Source of the DNA: Paragyromitra xinjiangensis
Lineage: Eukaryota; Ascomycota; Pezizomycetes; Pezizales; Discinaceae
Assembly (NCBI GenBank): GCA_038503065.1
Contig: JBCAMK010000004.1
Span: 1,067,001-1,131,000, forward strand
DNA length: 64,000 nt
Reading direction: 5' to 3'
Shown: piece by piece, positions 1 to 11,901 of the stretch
Numbering within the stretch: position 1 is the first letter of the stretch
How the letters are laid out: every line of letters starts with the position of its first letter
Made by a program: the position numbers and the translations under genes
Notes under the pieces: model-generated
Database searches by the model: none
Told to the model about the DNA's origin: nothing
Seen by the model: only the letters and a program-made list of their open reading frames with translations

Positions 1-65
1 GATTCTGGTGTTTTTTGTGATATCTGAAGGTTGAAGACTGACTGATTTTACTGCTGGTTATGTAG

Positions 66-1249
66 GCTCTCACTGAAGGCAGTCTAGTTCAAAGAGCGTT
101 GCGGTACATTTCCGTTGCTGAACCGAAATCTCTAAGCCTGTTTATGAGAAGTAAGCTTGGGAACTTTTATAACACGTCAGCCTTGGGTGTCTTTTTCGAG
201 GAGACATGTTCCTTGGTAAGACTATTTTTCTCCTGTCTAGCGTGTAATAACCTAAATCCGAGACTAATAGAGCTGTTAAAGTGCCACGGATATGGAGATG
301 GTATATTCTTGCCTACGATGACGAGAATATGTCTTAGCTGTTCCGAAAAATCCGCAGAGACTTCCTGTATTTGCATGACGACGGTCATTGATAAATATTC
401 ACTCACGGAAAACCAGATAATTGAAGCAGGTATACCAATTATTACCAACGCTATACCAAACGGAAACATGAAGCTAGTGCCGGAGATCCTGGTAAAAAAA
501 TATTCCCTAAGAATTTATGGATCAATGGCAAATATTCGGTCTGCGTTTGAACGAAACAAGCGGTTGAGGACGAGTAGTTACGAGATCCAGTACGCCAGAT
601 GGGAGATGGAATCGGAAAACTTTGAGGATTGGGTTCGATCAATGGAATTTATTTGGGGAGAGAGCTGTGGGCGGTGGCCGAATCATGCTAGGACATATTA
701 TCTTGTAGAGAAGGAGAGGTTAAAGAAGAAACCTAAAATACCGCGTCAGGCGTTTGAAGCCGACAATACGTATACAGCAAGTCGCGAGGCAAGCACCAAA
801 AGATATTTTACTCGAAAAGCGAAGTAAGGGGCTCTAGTTTTTTGTAAGAAAGTTTTTGGATATATGCTGATCAGATCTAGGGCGATAAATATTTTGACCG
901 GCGAGAACGAAAGGTTTTGTTATTGCTTGGGCTGCCGTGGGGGTGTCTTACCAGGTAAGTCCCTAAATTTTCTGGGATGCGGAGGAGAGGAAAATAGATG
1001 TGTCTAACATGACCGTCTGTCGAAACAGCGGAGTATCTCCTTATTGGAGAAGGGGGATCGTATGCGGATGTTAAGGCTGCTCGACGTCCATATTTGCAAT
1101 CTCGTGGCGACCTACTGCAACACCAAAAAACATGTGTCCGTCTAGTAACAATGCGTCATGAGCACCATCAGAGGCTTGTGGCGGCGGTTAGAAATGCTAT
1201 TGAAGATGATCAAGTCCGAGCAATCTCTGATATGGCTATGGAGTTCTAG
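66..1249 (+). CDS. F-box-type protein, C-terminal part (5' end outside window)
   Basis: Three joined exons keep one reading frame: 66-823, 875-954 and 1029-1249 (stop TAG). An acceptor TGTAG precedes base 66, so earlier exons lie upstream of the window and the first residues seen are internal. The first exon begins ALTEGSLVQRAL and continues into a run resembling the segment after the F-box helix in fungal F-box proteins, followed by a CxxC pair (ICLSCSEK) and, in exon 2, a second Cys cluster (FCYCLGC); these are common in fungal F-box proteins of unknown substrate. The acceptor of exon 2 could also be 881. F-box proteins are substrate adaptors of SCF ubiquitin ligases; here the F-box itself is not visible, so the assignment rests on overall resemblance. 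No partner is suggested by the neighbours. Confidence 0.5.
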
Positions 1250-2415
1250 GCCGAGGGCTTTGGATGGTGTTTTTCTTTTTGTGATGTGTGGTTGGTGGAA
1301 TTCTTCTATTTTACTTTTCAAACATTCATTTACATTTTAGTTTGGTGTTGGGGAGACTAGCTTCCTTTGTGGAATCAAAGATATTTTGGATTGTTTCATG
1401 TAATGAAGTAGCTAAAGAAGATAAATTATGACTTGCAGGTTCACCTAGGTAGTAGCTAAAACCTAACCACAGCCTACGGCAGGACTACTTTTGTGTCTTA
1501 ATGTTACAGGATTATACTGTCCATATTCTAGATAGATTCTAGATAGTTTTTAGATAAACTTTGTAGAGCAATAGAGTTGTGGTGTTGTGGCTGCTGTTCC
1601 TATCTAGGTCTACCTACGAGTTAGATTCGCTCTTATCCCCTACTGCTCATGGTTGCTACGCACTGTAGGATGTAACAAGCTGCGCAATGGGGTTGGGCAC
1701 GAGACTACCTACGAGTTATTATTTATTTTTTGGCTAGTAATTTCACAGAATGTATCGCGATTTCATTTCGGATGGTCAGATAATCCCGTAGTCTTGTGGA
1801 TAGGCATCTATACAAAGAATTAGGTAGGATGAGGTTGTTTGTCCATACGATACACAAATACTCGAACAGGTAACAGTCCAATTGCAGATGCTCCGAACGA
1901 CTTCGAGCTAGCCGGGCCAAGTGGCCGAGTGACCAAATACGACTTTTGGGCAAGACCGTGTCTAGGCTTCTAATGCATCCCTTCGTCTGTCCTGATTTTC
2001 ACGACCTTTTAGCGTGTCGAGAGCACTGTCAATAACAGAGATCCTTTTAAGGGTAAGTTAGGAGAAGGGAAAGATAATAGTGCTCTTAGCTAGTGTCACG
2101 CTGAGGTTTTGCGTGAACACATTAGTTTAGCGTGAGGACCTGAATGCAGACGAAGAAATTGTGGTGCTTGAATTCCTTCGCATCATAAATACTCTTAGGC
2201 CCGATAAGTACTAATGCGTTTAAGGGCTGCTCTCAAGTTGCTAGGGGAAAGAGCTAAACAGGGCTGGTGACCGCTTAGGAATGGAATGCATGGGTGGAAG
2301 TTGAATCAACGTAATACTGGTTAGAACTATAAATACCTAGCAGATATTGAAGAGAGATAGTGAAGAGAGATAGTGAAGAGAACAGCTACGAATTGCATAG
2401 AAGAAATTACCAATA
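1250..2415. other. Intergenic region with a dispersed short repeat
   Basis: No supportable gene. It contains the retroposon-like unit at 1610-1718 and a small tandem duplication of AGAGATAGTGAAG near 2352-2382. The short open frames on both strands show no family resemblance. Confidence 0.6.
1610..1718. repeat. Short retroposon-like dispersed repeat, copy 1
   Basis: A 14-bp direct repeat (CTACCTACGAGTTA) at 1610-1623 and 1705-1718 brackets about 81 bp. Bases 1663-1709 align without gaps to 48083-48129 with about 10 differences over 47 bp, 8 of them transitions in which this copy always carries A or T. The flanking direct repeat resembles a target-site duplication. The class (SINE-like or other) is not resolved. 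Confidence 0.5.
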
Positions 2416-4098
2416 TCAAACCGCAATGGAAATATTGGTCTCGGCATCCGCCAACGTCACAAAACTTAATAGCAATGCTTCTATATGCCGTGTCTCGCGT
2501 TTACTCGCTATGTCCAGCACTGTCTCGCCATTGTTGTTCCGGGCTTTCAAATCTGCTCCATTCTCAAGAAAGATCTTGGTTGTTGAAGCATGCCCATTAG
2601 CAACAGCCGTATGAAGTGGTGTGTTTCCATCGTTGTCCTCTATATTAGGAGATGCTCCCTTCTTCAGTAATAGCTCAATAACCTTTGGTTTTTCGTAATA
2701 TCCAGAAGCCAAGTGTAAAATCGTCTGCCCCGCCAGATTTCTATAGTTGACCTCGATAGTTGGGTATGTTTCTAGGATAAACTCGATTATCACCGCATCT
2801 CCAGTGGACGCTACCGTGTGGAGTAAAGGGATGGCGCCATAGATGTCATGTTGAATATCAGCGAATTTAATGAGCATACGCACGGCAACCTCGTGACCAT
2901 GACGTGTAGCATAATAGAATGCACCGTAGCCGGTATTATCTCTTATGGAAGCATCTGCTCCGTTCCCGAGAAGAAATTTGATGACCGAGTCGTACCCACG
3001 GGTGGCTGCTCGGATTAGGGCAGTGCTGCCCTTGACGCACTTGATGTTGATGTCGACTCCGGTTGATAAAATTGCTCTGGTAAGATCCTCTAGTCCGTTT
3101 CCCGCTGCAAAATGGAGTATCGGAATCCCGTTCATTTCCGAAAAACCAAGTTCAATCCCCTTCATAAGGATCATTCGAACATTCTCAACTTTCCCACCCC
3201 AATCCGCAAGCTCGATTGGCATTTGTTGTGAGTCATTTAGTGTTGTGAGTTCTGCTTTCTCTAATAATAATGCTAACTGCCCCTCGCATCCCCACCGTGC
3301 CGCAACGTGCAGTACCGTATCTCCACAGTTGTTCCTCGAATTTGGATCCGCTCCACGCTCCAGCAACACTTTGGCCACACCTTCGGATCGGAAACGCCGG
3401 AGCGCCCAGTGGAGTGCCGTGCACCCTGAGGAATTCCCGCGGTTCATGCTCACTGCGTCTACTTTGGCCCCTTTATCTAGCAGTAATGTGGCGATACTAG
3501 TACGCCCGTGCATAGCTGCCCAGTGAAGTGGAGTGGCTTGTCGGGAACCGGTGACGTTCACATCGAAGCCTTTTTCGATGAGGAAACGAACGATTTTCTC
3601 TTCGCCCTCGCGCACCGCACGTTCAAGGGCCCTGGATCTTGAGTTGTTTTTGATATCAAGCCCGCCGTTTTTTTCAAGCAGCTTTGTTACTCGTTCGTGC
3701 TGTACTTTTTTTGCGAAGTGGAGGGGTGTTTCACAGCCAGCGGCCATGGCGTTGATATCCGCGCCAGAGCTTAGAAGTAGCTTGACGATCTCGAGTTTGC
3801 CCATGTGGGCGGCGTAGTGGAGTGCCGAAACGCCGTCTCCTAGTTCAGGACTGTCGTGGCGTGCGTTGATGTCAAATTTCTTCTCTAGCAATAGCTTGAT
3901 AAGAGATTTGTGGCCACGAATCGTTGCCCAGTGGAATGGTGGAAAACCATCGTGAGGTTGGATCGCGAAGCGGTGGAGAAGCGAAGTTAGGACAAATGAG
4001 AGGTGACGGCTTGTTTGAATAAGCGCGTTGAGATGTTTCGGGCCGAGGAGGCTTGCGATCAGGAGGATGAGCTCGTTTGGAAGTGCGAGGAGGGACAT
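2416..4098 (-). CDS. F-box and ankyrin-repeat protein
   Basis: Single-exon gene of 560 residues starting at the ATG at 4098 (MSLLALPNELI). A longer start at 4176 would add 26 residues, but the chosen start places the F-box-like helix pattern LPNELILLIASLLGPKHLNALIQ at the very N-terminus, as is usual in this architecture. From about residue 50 to the end there are roughly fourteen ankyrin repeats with clear consensus cores (GxTALHWA, LLLxxGADxN, NGETVLDIA). F-box/ankyrin proteins in fungi are presumed SCF substrate receptors, with the repeats binding the target; the target is unknown. Upstream there is a 1.4 kb gap without a recognisable gene. A second, much shorter F-box/ankyrin gene with a similar N-terminus lies at 36156-36940. 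Confidence 0.85.
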   Translation of the reverse strand: MSLLALPNELILLIASLLGPKHLNALIQTSRHLSFVLTSLLHRFAIQPHDGFPPFHWATIRGHKSLIKLLLEKKFDINARHDSPELGDGVSALHYAAHMGKLEIVKLLLSSGADINAMAAGCETPLHFAKKVQHERVTKLLEKNGGLDIKNNSRSRALERAVREGEEKIVRFLIEKGFDVNVTGSRQATPLHWAAMHGRTSIATLLLDKGAKVDAVSMNRGNSSGCTALHWALRRFRSEGVAKVLLERGADPNSRNNCGDTVLHVAARWGCEGQLALLLEKAELTTLNDSQQMPIELADWGGKVENVRMILMKGIELGFSEMNGIPILHFAAGNGLEDLTRAILSTGVDINIKCVKGSTALIRAATRGYDSVIKFLLGNGADASIRDNTGYGAFYYATRHGHEVAVRMLIKFADIQHDIYGAIPLLHTVASTGDAVIIEFILETYPTIEVNYRNLAGQTILHLASGYYEKPKVIELLLKKGASPNIEDNDGNTPLHTAVANGHASTTKIFLENGADLKARNNNGETVLDIASKRETRHIEALLLSFVTLADAETNISIAV

Positions 4099-5524
4099 GG
4101 TAAGTTGATATGTTTTCTGAACGATATGTTCAGCTGCTGGTGGCAAGAAGTGGAGGCTAGAAGTGGGGTTAGTCAACTGCCACCCCTATCGTGTACGCGC
4201 ACACAACTATCACACCCCCAACGAGCTCAACGAAGATCTAAAAAAATTAATAAGCCCAGTTTCGCTTAGTTGGCCGTAGTTGGTAGGAAGTGAAAATCAG
4301 CGAAATTGACTTATCGCCTGGTGTGTCTCGCAATTTAAAGTCTGGGTGGGTGTAGCATAGTATGGCTCTCCCTCTCCACTCGGTATCGATCACCCCAAGG
4401 ATGCAGCCTCTGCAGGGATTTGTCTCTTGGATGAGAACCTCGCAGGCCGTGTTATTAGGGATACGAAGCCGTTTTTTAGTAACTCCTATCGCATAAAATA
4501 GAATGGATTCATCAGGAAAATTACTGTCGCCAGGTTTTGGTTTCGTCATAGAAACCCAACACCTCGCCCCTCGCCGAGCCTTCGCTTAGCTAGTGTTTGC
4601 TTTGGGAGGAGGCGAAGGGTAGGAGTATATACCTAGTTTGGAGTTTACTCCATAGAGACCATGCGTTCCTAGTGCAGCATCCTCCAGGCCAGTAGAAACA
4701 GGTCAAACTAGTGATTTTGAGGCCTCTGCGCCTATTTAGCGTCTGATGAAATCTTCGGGGCCTACACTGAGCCAAAATTTCATAGAAAAGCGCCTTATAC
4801 TGATGCATTGGAACTTGTGGCTACTGATCCTGTTTCTCCGAGTCCGTATGCTTTACTTCGGGGTTCTAGGGCGTTCGAGGGCGTTCGAACTGTACCGGCA
4901 GGATAGTCAACTAACTGGACCAACTATTGGGCTCATCGCCAGTACTGAATAAAATTTATAGAGAAGTGTGCTTACCGGTAGTGAGTTCGAATAGCCCAGG
5001 TTCATCCCAACAAATACTCTTGAAATGTATCAAGGAACTGGATGTCCATCCTGAGAATATTTCTTTAATAACTCTCCTAGATGATAGTGCTGTCCACGGA
5101 TATGATTTCGGGGTTTGGACTGGTCCTGCTATCTTTATAGGAACCCATAACCCGTGATCTTCGGCTCCAGCTAGCTAGGATTACCATACTCCAGCCGAAA
5201 TATACTTGTTTGTGCTAACACCTGAGCTCATGCTTGGCTATGGCAATAAGAGGTAAAGATGTTTTTGTGGAGAGTTTTGGTGAGGTAGTCGAATGTGTCT
5301 CGGGTCTGGAAATATGGTTAAAAGGATGAAATCAATCAGTTTTGACGGTTGTCTGGCCTCACTAAACAAAGCCGAGTGATTCTGCATGGCGCACATTCGT
5401 GGTGGAGTTACCCTGCTACCTCCCGGCTTAGCGGGGTAATTTACCTCACTAAAGCTAAACCGATAGCTTTTGGGCATCTCATCGAAGGCCACGGTGCTCA
5501 ACCAATCGTCAATTCTCCGTCAAG
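4099..5524. other. Intergenic region between divergent genes
   Basis: Divergent promoter interval between the F-box/ankyrin gene (-) and the Pby1-like gene (+). Open frames at 4247-4549 (-) and 4927-5157 (+) have no recognisable domain and are not called. I see no transposon-like inverted repeats here. Confidence 0.55.
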
Positions 5525-8191
5525 ATGCACGTTCTTGTAAGTTTTCTCCCAATTGTATCATCTAGCACCTCCAATTTTGGCTTATTCTTACTAGGTAGTC
5601 AACGACGACGGCCCTCCCTCGCAACTCTCCTCCCCCTACGTCCACTCATTCGTTCATGAACTCACCCAATCTGGTGTAACCGTTTCAGTTGTACTCCCGC
5701 ACATCCAGCGTTCTTGGATTGGGAAAGCCCATCTTGTAGGGCGTGGTGTCACCCCAACCTACTTCCGTCCCGGGACACTTCATACCGACGACGGTACCAC
5801 ACACTCCCGCCCACGTACCGATGGTGGTGAAGAATGGGTTCTCATTGATAGCACCCCTGCAAGTTGTACCCAGATTGGTTTGCACCATTACTTCAAGGAA
5901 AAGGGACCAGTCGACCTAGTTGTGAGTGGGCCAAACTATGGGCGTAATTCAACGGCTCTATTTTCGTTGTCTTCTGGGACTGTTGGTGGGGCAATGGAGG
6001 GTGCAGTGTGTGGTAAGCGCAGCATTGCACTTTCTTATGCCTTTCAGAATCGTAACCACGACCCAGTTATTATTCGTGCCGCTTCTCTGATGGCTGTTCG
6101 TGTCGTGAAATATCTTTATGATAACTGGGCTTCCAGTGTTGACCTCTACTCTGTGAATATCCCACTTGTCGAGGGAATAGGAGGGCCTAATACCAAAGTC
6201 CTCTACACTAAAATTCTGCAGAACTACTGGAGGTCGGGGAGCTCATTTAAGGAGATAGAGGTGGAGGATGAAGTAACTCCGGATGAGAGGGAGATGGAAA
6301 TTAGAGAGGCAGAAGAAAAGGGGGGGAAGGGGGAGGAGCGAGGGAGTGTCGGTCATAAACATAAGAAATTTATGTGGGCACCAGTATTTACGGATATCTT
6401 TAATAGTGTGGAAGAGGTTTGTGGATTCCGGAAGTGTAGAACGTAGGAGAGTGGTTTATTGATGTGGATTTTAGGCTGGACCTGGAAGTGATGGATGGGT
6501 TGTAAAGGCTGGTGACGTCAGGTATATATACCCCAAAATTATTTTTGCTCTCTGTTCGATGATCTCCCTCTTAATAACTCAGAGCTAATGGGCTTATAGC
6601 ATAACTCCCCTCAAAGCCAATTTTATGCATTTCGATGACCTCATTGGCAGCGAAATTAAGCTGTAAGTGGGATCATAGAACTGCATGCTGAATTTGTTAA
6701 ACAAGACTTGAACGGTCCTCTCGGCATAGAACCACTTTAGTCCTTGGATTTTGTTTATGCCGCTTATGTTACTCATGTTCACTACCTGATATAAATTTCT
6801 TCTCCGCAGCGGGAACACAGAACCACAGAAACCTGTAAAGGCCATAAGTGAGGTTTATGCTGTCGTTGACTACGAGGATGCCTACGTTCGCCCCAGGATT
6901 GTGGCTGCGCTTAAGAAGAAGATGCCTGGGGTTCAGGTACTTGATGCAGATAAACTTCCGAAGGAGCTAGGAGCGAGGGTCTTGTATTGGTCTGCGTATG
7001 AGAAGATACCTTTTGAAGATCTTCTTGCGCATCCTTCTACTATCCTCAGTTGTTCCTACATCATCCGGTTAGTATCATGAAACCTCCATGTATTTCACGC
7101 AAGCACTTATAGATCCTAGGAAAGCATTGATCCGCAAGCACCATCTCTCTATGACAATCCGCCACCACTTATCTAAACACCCCACATCTATCCTCTCCTC
7201 CAGCACCGCAACAACCTGCGAACTCGAACTCGACTACGCGGAATATCTCGACGAAGCCCTCGCAGAAGCCTACGAGCTACGCGACAGCCTCGGAGAAAAC
7301 GAAAACAAAAGTCCGCAGGAATGTCAATGGTGGATCCTCAAACCAGGAATGAGTGACCGCGGCCAAGGGATCCGGCTATTCAGCAGCCTAGCAGAACTAG
7401 AGGAAATATTTCGCGAGTTTGAAGACGAGAGTGAGGATGAAGAAGACGAGGACGATGAAAATGGACAAGCAGAAGAAGGAGTGAAAGTTGGCACTATTAG
7501 CGATATCGCAGCCACATCAGGCCACATCAGAGATACTAGTGTTATAACTTCGCAGTTACGTCACTTTGTTGCACAGACTTATATTCACCCGCCTCTATTG
7601 GTGCATAATAGGAAGTTCCATATTCGCACGTATGTTCTGTCTGTTGGTGGGTTGAAGGTGTATGTCTACAAACACATGCTCGCGCTATTTGCAGCGAGGG
7701 ATTATGTGCCGCCGTGGGAAGAAAGTGCAGATTTGAGCGGACATCTGACAAACACGTGTTTGCAGACGGGAGAACGGGAGGGAAGTGTGCAGCTGTTTTG
7801 GGAGCTTGGAGAGGAGCTGAAGGAGAAGGGAGGCAGTGAGGCTCTGGAAGGGGTGTGGGGGAAAATTAAGGGGATCGTGGGGGAGGTGTGGGAAGCTGCA
7901 GCGAGAGGGATGAGAGTACATTTTCAGACGCTGCCGAATGCATTTGAGATTTTTGGAGTCGACTTTTTGGTTGATGCAGAGATGGGCGTGTTTTTGCTGG
8001 AGGTGAATTCGTATCCGGATTTCAAGCAGACGGGGGTGGAGCTGGGGAGGGTTATTGATGGGTTGTTTGAAGGGGCTGTGGAGGTGGGGATTAAGCCGTT
8101 CTTTGGGAAGGAGGCGGGGAAGGGCATAGATAGTGAAATAGTAGGGGAGGATATGGTGAAGGTTTTGGATGTGGAGTTAGGGAACTGGTGA
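5525..8191 (+). CDS. PBY1: Pby1-like SurE phosphatase/tubulin-tyrosine ligase fusion
   Basis: Six exons in phase: 5525-5536, 5595-6416, 6475-6521, 6600-6662, 6810-7067, 7120-8191, giving about 757 residues (yeast Pby1 is of similar size). The N-terminal half is a SurE-type nucleotidase/phosphatase: it opens MHVLVVNDDGPP with the metal-binding Asp pair at residues 8-9 and has SGPNYGRN at about 115-122. Exons 3-4 encode the end of the SurE fold (DGWVVKAGDVSITPLKANF). The C-terminal half is an ATP-grasp tubulin-tyrosine-ligase-like domain: YIIRKALIRKHHL, WWILKPGMSDRGQGIRLF, KFHIRTYVL, HLTNTCLQ and FLLEVNSYPDF. Yeast Pby1 is linked to P-bodies and mRNA decapping; transfer of that role is inference. 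The first exon is only 12 nt. A charged acidic linker follows the SurE part. Confidence 0.92.
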
Positions 8192-9538
8192 GTGTGGTTA
8201 GTAGTGGTAAAAATGTACTTTATAGTAGATATATACTTTCTACTTGTCCTCGTATACAGGTAGAAACAGTAAAGTTACTTGATCGTTTGCTTTTTTGCAT
8301 AGTGTAGGTATTGCCTCTTCCATGTGGGGAGTTATCATGCCTTCCTTTACATTACTACCATACGAATCACATATCTGATCACCCACCTCTTTCAAGAGGA
8401 AATACTTTTAGGACCGATTTCCGCCTGTATATGCAGTCATACTCTGGTCCCCAACTAACATCAGGCATCGCTCGCGGCGCTTTCCTGCAACTAGGCTGTG
8501 TGTGATGCATATTATCGCCATGGGCACCTGGCCCTATTGCACAGGCTGCCGTACACGATATTCCAACGAACAATGGGTATAGGGAGCCCTATAGATGTTG
8601 CACTACCGCGTATGCGTAGACAGTCGCGTATATGGGCTAGTCGCTCACTTTCTTGGCGACGACACTTAGAGGAAATGTTTATCTTTTTATTCACTTAGGA
8701 GAATGTCTCAGGTCACTAGCTGATCCGTGGGCTCGATGGGCATAAATTTGTGAAGATATCCTATTGATCGCCCCACTTTACCTACTAGTAAAATCTCTTT
8801 TGCCAATCATATTTTTGCGCAAAGGGTGAGTGACTGACCCGTATGCGCGACTGTCTACGCACGCGCAGTCATTCGGATGGGCTGGTTTGGGATCGTTACT
8901 AGATTAAGGCGTGTTTTTCGTGGACCATAAACTTAGTGAAGATTATGTCTTCCCGCCCATTGGTCGAAATCTGGAACCAGGTGTTTTTCATGCTTTGTAT
9001 TTTTCCGTTCTTTTTCTCACACGTACCTGAAACTCTTAATTGTGAATGAAATTTGCGGGGCAAAGGGATTCTGGTTCGAGAATCGGTTTTGGGGGAAGTG
9101 GCAGGTGTAAGTTTGCTGCTCACACCCTAAAAACTCCACTGTTCGCGTAGAATCTAGTTTTTCTGATTTTATACTAGCTGCAAGAATAAATTCCCGCGGA
9201 ATTCCAGCCACATGAGCGGGACGTTGTGATAATCCCAGCACGGGAATTTATTCTCGTAGCAAGAGTAAGATAAAGATAGTATATATTTGATTAATAGCCT
9301 CCGCTGGCTTTGATTGATACATGTATTTAATGCTAGTAATTCGAAACAAACCTAAACCATAGGCCTCATACTATTCTGCTGGTATCAGGCTGGGCCCGAT
9401 TAGGCTTAGTGTATTTCTTGTGTTCACGTCGGGTAGAGTCTGGTTCGAGACAAATATTCTCCATATGCATGATATAATGTGTTTTAGGGAATTGAGGGCA
9501 TTTGTAATTAGAGCTCAGCTAGATAAATCATTTTCGTA
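8192..9538. other. Intergenic region (convergent genes)
   Basis: Between the 3' ends of the Pby1-like and CorA-like genes. It holds an inverted repeat at 9183-9254 and one TACATGTA palindrome at 9318-9325. I see no gene. Confidence 0.6.
9183..9254. repeat. Inverted repeat, 14-bp arms
   Basis: AGAATAAATTCCCG at 9183-9196 is mirrored by CGGGAATTTATTCT at 9241-9254, with a spacer of about 44 bp. It could be a small hairpin or a relic of an inverted-repeat element. No flanking duplication is obvious. Confidence 0.5.
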
Positions 9539-11389
9539 TCAAAACTGCTCCTCATCAATATTACGTACAAGTCTTTCTGCCTTTTCTGATCTGCGTTCCC
9601 ACACCCACCAGATACCGAAAGTAAGCGCCATCAAAACGATGCAAGTGACGAAAAAGTAAACTACTTCGAATCCCAACTTTATACTACCACTCGGGCCCCA
9701 GCTAAAGAATTGTATACCAAAAAAACTCTATAGATGTCTAAGTATTAAATGGTGAATCTTGTGGGGAGTGCAGATTGGATGGGGGCCTACCGCTACAAAT
9801 GAAGGGGGAAGATATATCATTGTAAAAATAGTGATGACTTTCATAGATCTAGCATACTGAGTACTCTTCTCGGAGAGCTTCATCATTACACTATTTTCTA
9901 TTTGAGCAAACATGAATGGTACCTTGCGTGGCAGAGACGAATTAGCAAATAGAGCCATCAGTGGGGCGTGCCCGCGTGAACGGTGCTTACAAGTGCATAT
10001 AAACCATCTGTACGTCTTATAAGATTCTCAACTCTATCCCTGTGCTGGGTTGTATGGAGGAGTAACAACTCCAAAGATGAATCGCATTTGCGAAATATTG
10101 CCTCGTTTACATAAAACTTTGGCCCCTCTTGTTGAAGCTTTCTGAAGCTCTCCCTTAGTCGGGAAGCTATGCCGCGATTGATCTCAAGTGATTGTAATAA
10201 TTCTAGTAGATTCTCCTTGAGCCTTTGTATTTGCTGGGCGTCTTTGAATTCAACGAAAGCTTTATAGTGCTGTTTTGATCGCTTGTAATTAATTTCCATA
10301 ATTGAAGCCTCTTGGATGTGGCCCTACCATTCGTTTGAAATCTTTTTCCATATCATTGATATATAAAATCCAGTAATGGCTAGCACATTGCAACACCAAC
10401 AGATGAGTTTCGAAATCATGTCGCCTTTTCTGACTATTTGTGCTTGCATCAACCGTGAATACCTCTTCAAGGCGGCGTGAAAAATAATCTGAAGGTTGTA
10501 TAAAAATCCAAGCGGTGCTGTCACTTGAAGGATCGTATTTTGAATATATACCCATTTTCTGAACTGACCACATGGGGTTATCAGGCTCATTTAGGTTCCG
10601 AATCTTTTGGACGTATTTGAAGTTGTAATAAGTTTCTAATTATGCCATAAATCCTTTAGTGAGCAGTCGTATGTGACTAGATTGCTAAGCTTTATCCTTA
10701 CCAAAAGTGCTGGGTTCACTTGGAGCTGGCTCTTCCCAAGATTTCTTCGCGGTGTGCGTATTGTAGAGCACAAAGTCTTCGTCTTCTTCCTGTATTTTCT
10801 CTCCGAAAGTATGAAAAACGTCCAGGAAACCAGGGTACACATTGAGGTGAGTGAGAAGCATCTCAAGAGCTTCACTAGAGATATCAAGCGTTGCCCAGGA
10901 GTATCGTTGTGGTATGGTGCTTGATATTGTTTCAGTAAAGAGACGGATCTAGAGGGGGTGTGGGGTTACATACAGAAAACTGGATGTCGATTCTGCACGA
11001 CTCTGCTGAGGGTGAAAGGGATATTCAACCATCAAGTATTTTTCGAGTTCGGCCAAGCTCTTAATCTCTGTAGTATCCTTCGATGTCTTGTTCCCTTTTG
11101 CAACCACCAAGTTTAGCATTCCAATTCACACCATATTTTAGGGAGCTATGGGTCGAGCTAACTAACCGCGCGAATCGATTGGATGTTTTATGGTCAGCAC
11201 TTGGAGCTTTGTAACGTCTGCCACCATCCGCGATATGCCCACATTCATACGAGCATGATATGCGCCTAAGTCAACCTCGGCAACGTCGTAGCCGAGTAGG
11301 TTTAGAGGATAGCTGCCCCATTTGGGAGGGGTAGAAGCTCTAAGATATCTGTGTTTTTTTTGGATTGAAGTTTGCGAAGTTGTAGCCAT
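9539..11389 (-). CDS. CorA-like (Mg2+ transporter-like) fungal membrane protein
   Basis: Seven exons on the minus strand, all phase-consistent: 11389-11167, 11094-10974, 10919-10702, 10635-10328, 10281-9991, 9922-9791, 9727-9539, giving about 493 residues. Landmarks are the N-terminal SYPLNLLGYD, the beta/alpha cytosolic part (RYSWATLDIS, FHTFGEKIQEED), WSVQKMGIYSKYD with WIFIQPS, a long helical stalk, and two C-terminal hydrophobic segments (SMKVITIFTMIYLPPSFVA, then VVYFFVTCIVLMALTFGIW). This is the layout of the divergent fungal CorA family, in which the helical stalk precedes two membrane spans. The canonical GMN loop is absent; the loop reads FFGIQFFSW. Transport of Mg2+ or another ion is inferred from family only. 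The start is uncertain: an in-frame ATG at 11530 would add 47 residues. Two introns are only about 46-70 nt. Confidence 0.85.
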
Positions 11390-11901
11390 CTTGTTAATAA
11401 GTAGTGTTAGTCGCGAATGTTTGTTACTGACCATGGGATGCGCGTCGGTAAATATACTGGTGAAGGCTGGCTGCGCCTCGCGCATGCTTTTCAGCGAGGC
11501 GCTTGATATGCTTGTCTCAGGCTCAACCATTCGCGTTCCCACAGCCGACCCTCATGCGCCCAAAGTTCATATTTAGCGCGCGAATAAATTGCGGTTGTAT
11601 ATGATTTCAGCGTTCCACCAATCGGGACCGCAGAAACGGAAGAATATGTAGTGTGCACCCCAATGGCTTAGCACGTACATGCATGGCCATATGGTACTTA
11701 TGCTCTACCATAAGTACCTGAAACGTAGGGTGAATACCCATAAGGGGTCTATCCTTTTTAGAGAAGTATTTCTTTAAATAAATTCATGATCAAAAAAAAG
11801 TACCTGAAAACAGGGGTATAGATTTAGCCAACCAAACTGTGAAGCGTTGCCGCGGGGCGCATCAAAAGCTATTGCCACCAAAAGACATTTTCAGGTACCT
11901 A

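Noticed and set aside
4247..4549. Open frame of 100 codons on the minus strand upstream of the F-box/ankyrin gene
   Set aside because: No domain, no homologue recognised, no splice signals extending it; could be chance.
4927..5157. Plus-strand open frame with a coding-like end (HGYDFGVWTGPAIF)
   Set aside because: Start context is poor and nothing recognisable upstream or downstream continues it; perhaps a gene remnant but unsupported.
11117..11119. ATG at 11119 as the start of the CorA-like gene
   Set aside because: An upstream exon (11389-11167) joins in phase through a GTTAGT donor and CAAAAG acceptor and adds the expected N-terminal sequence.
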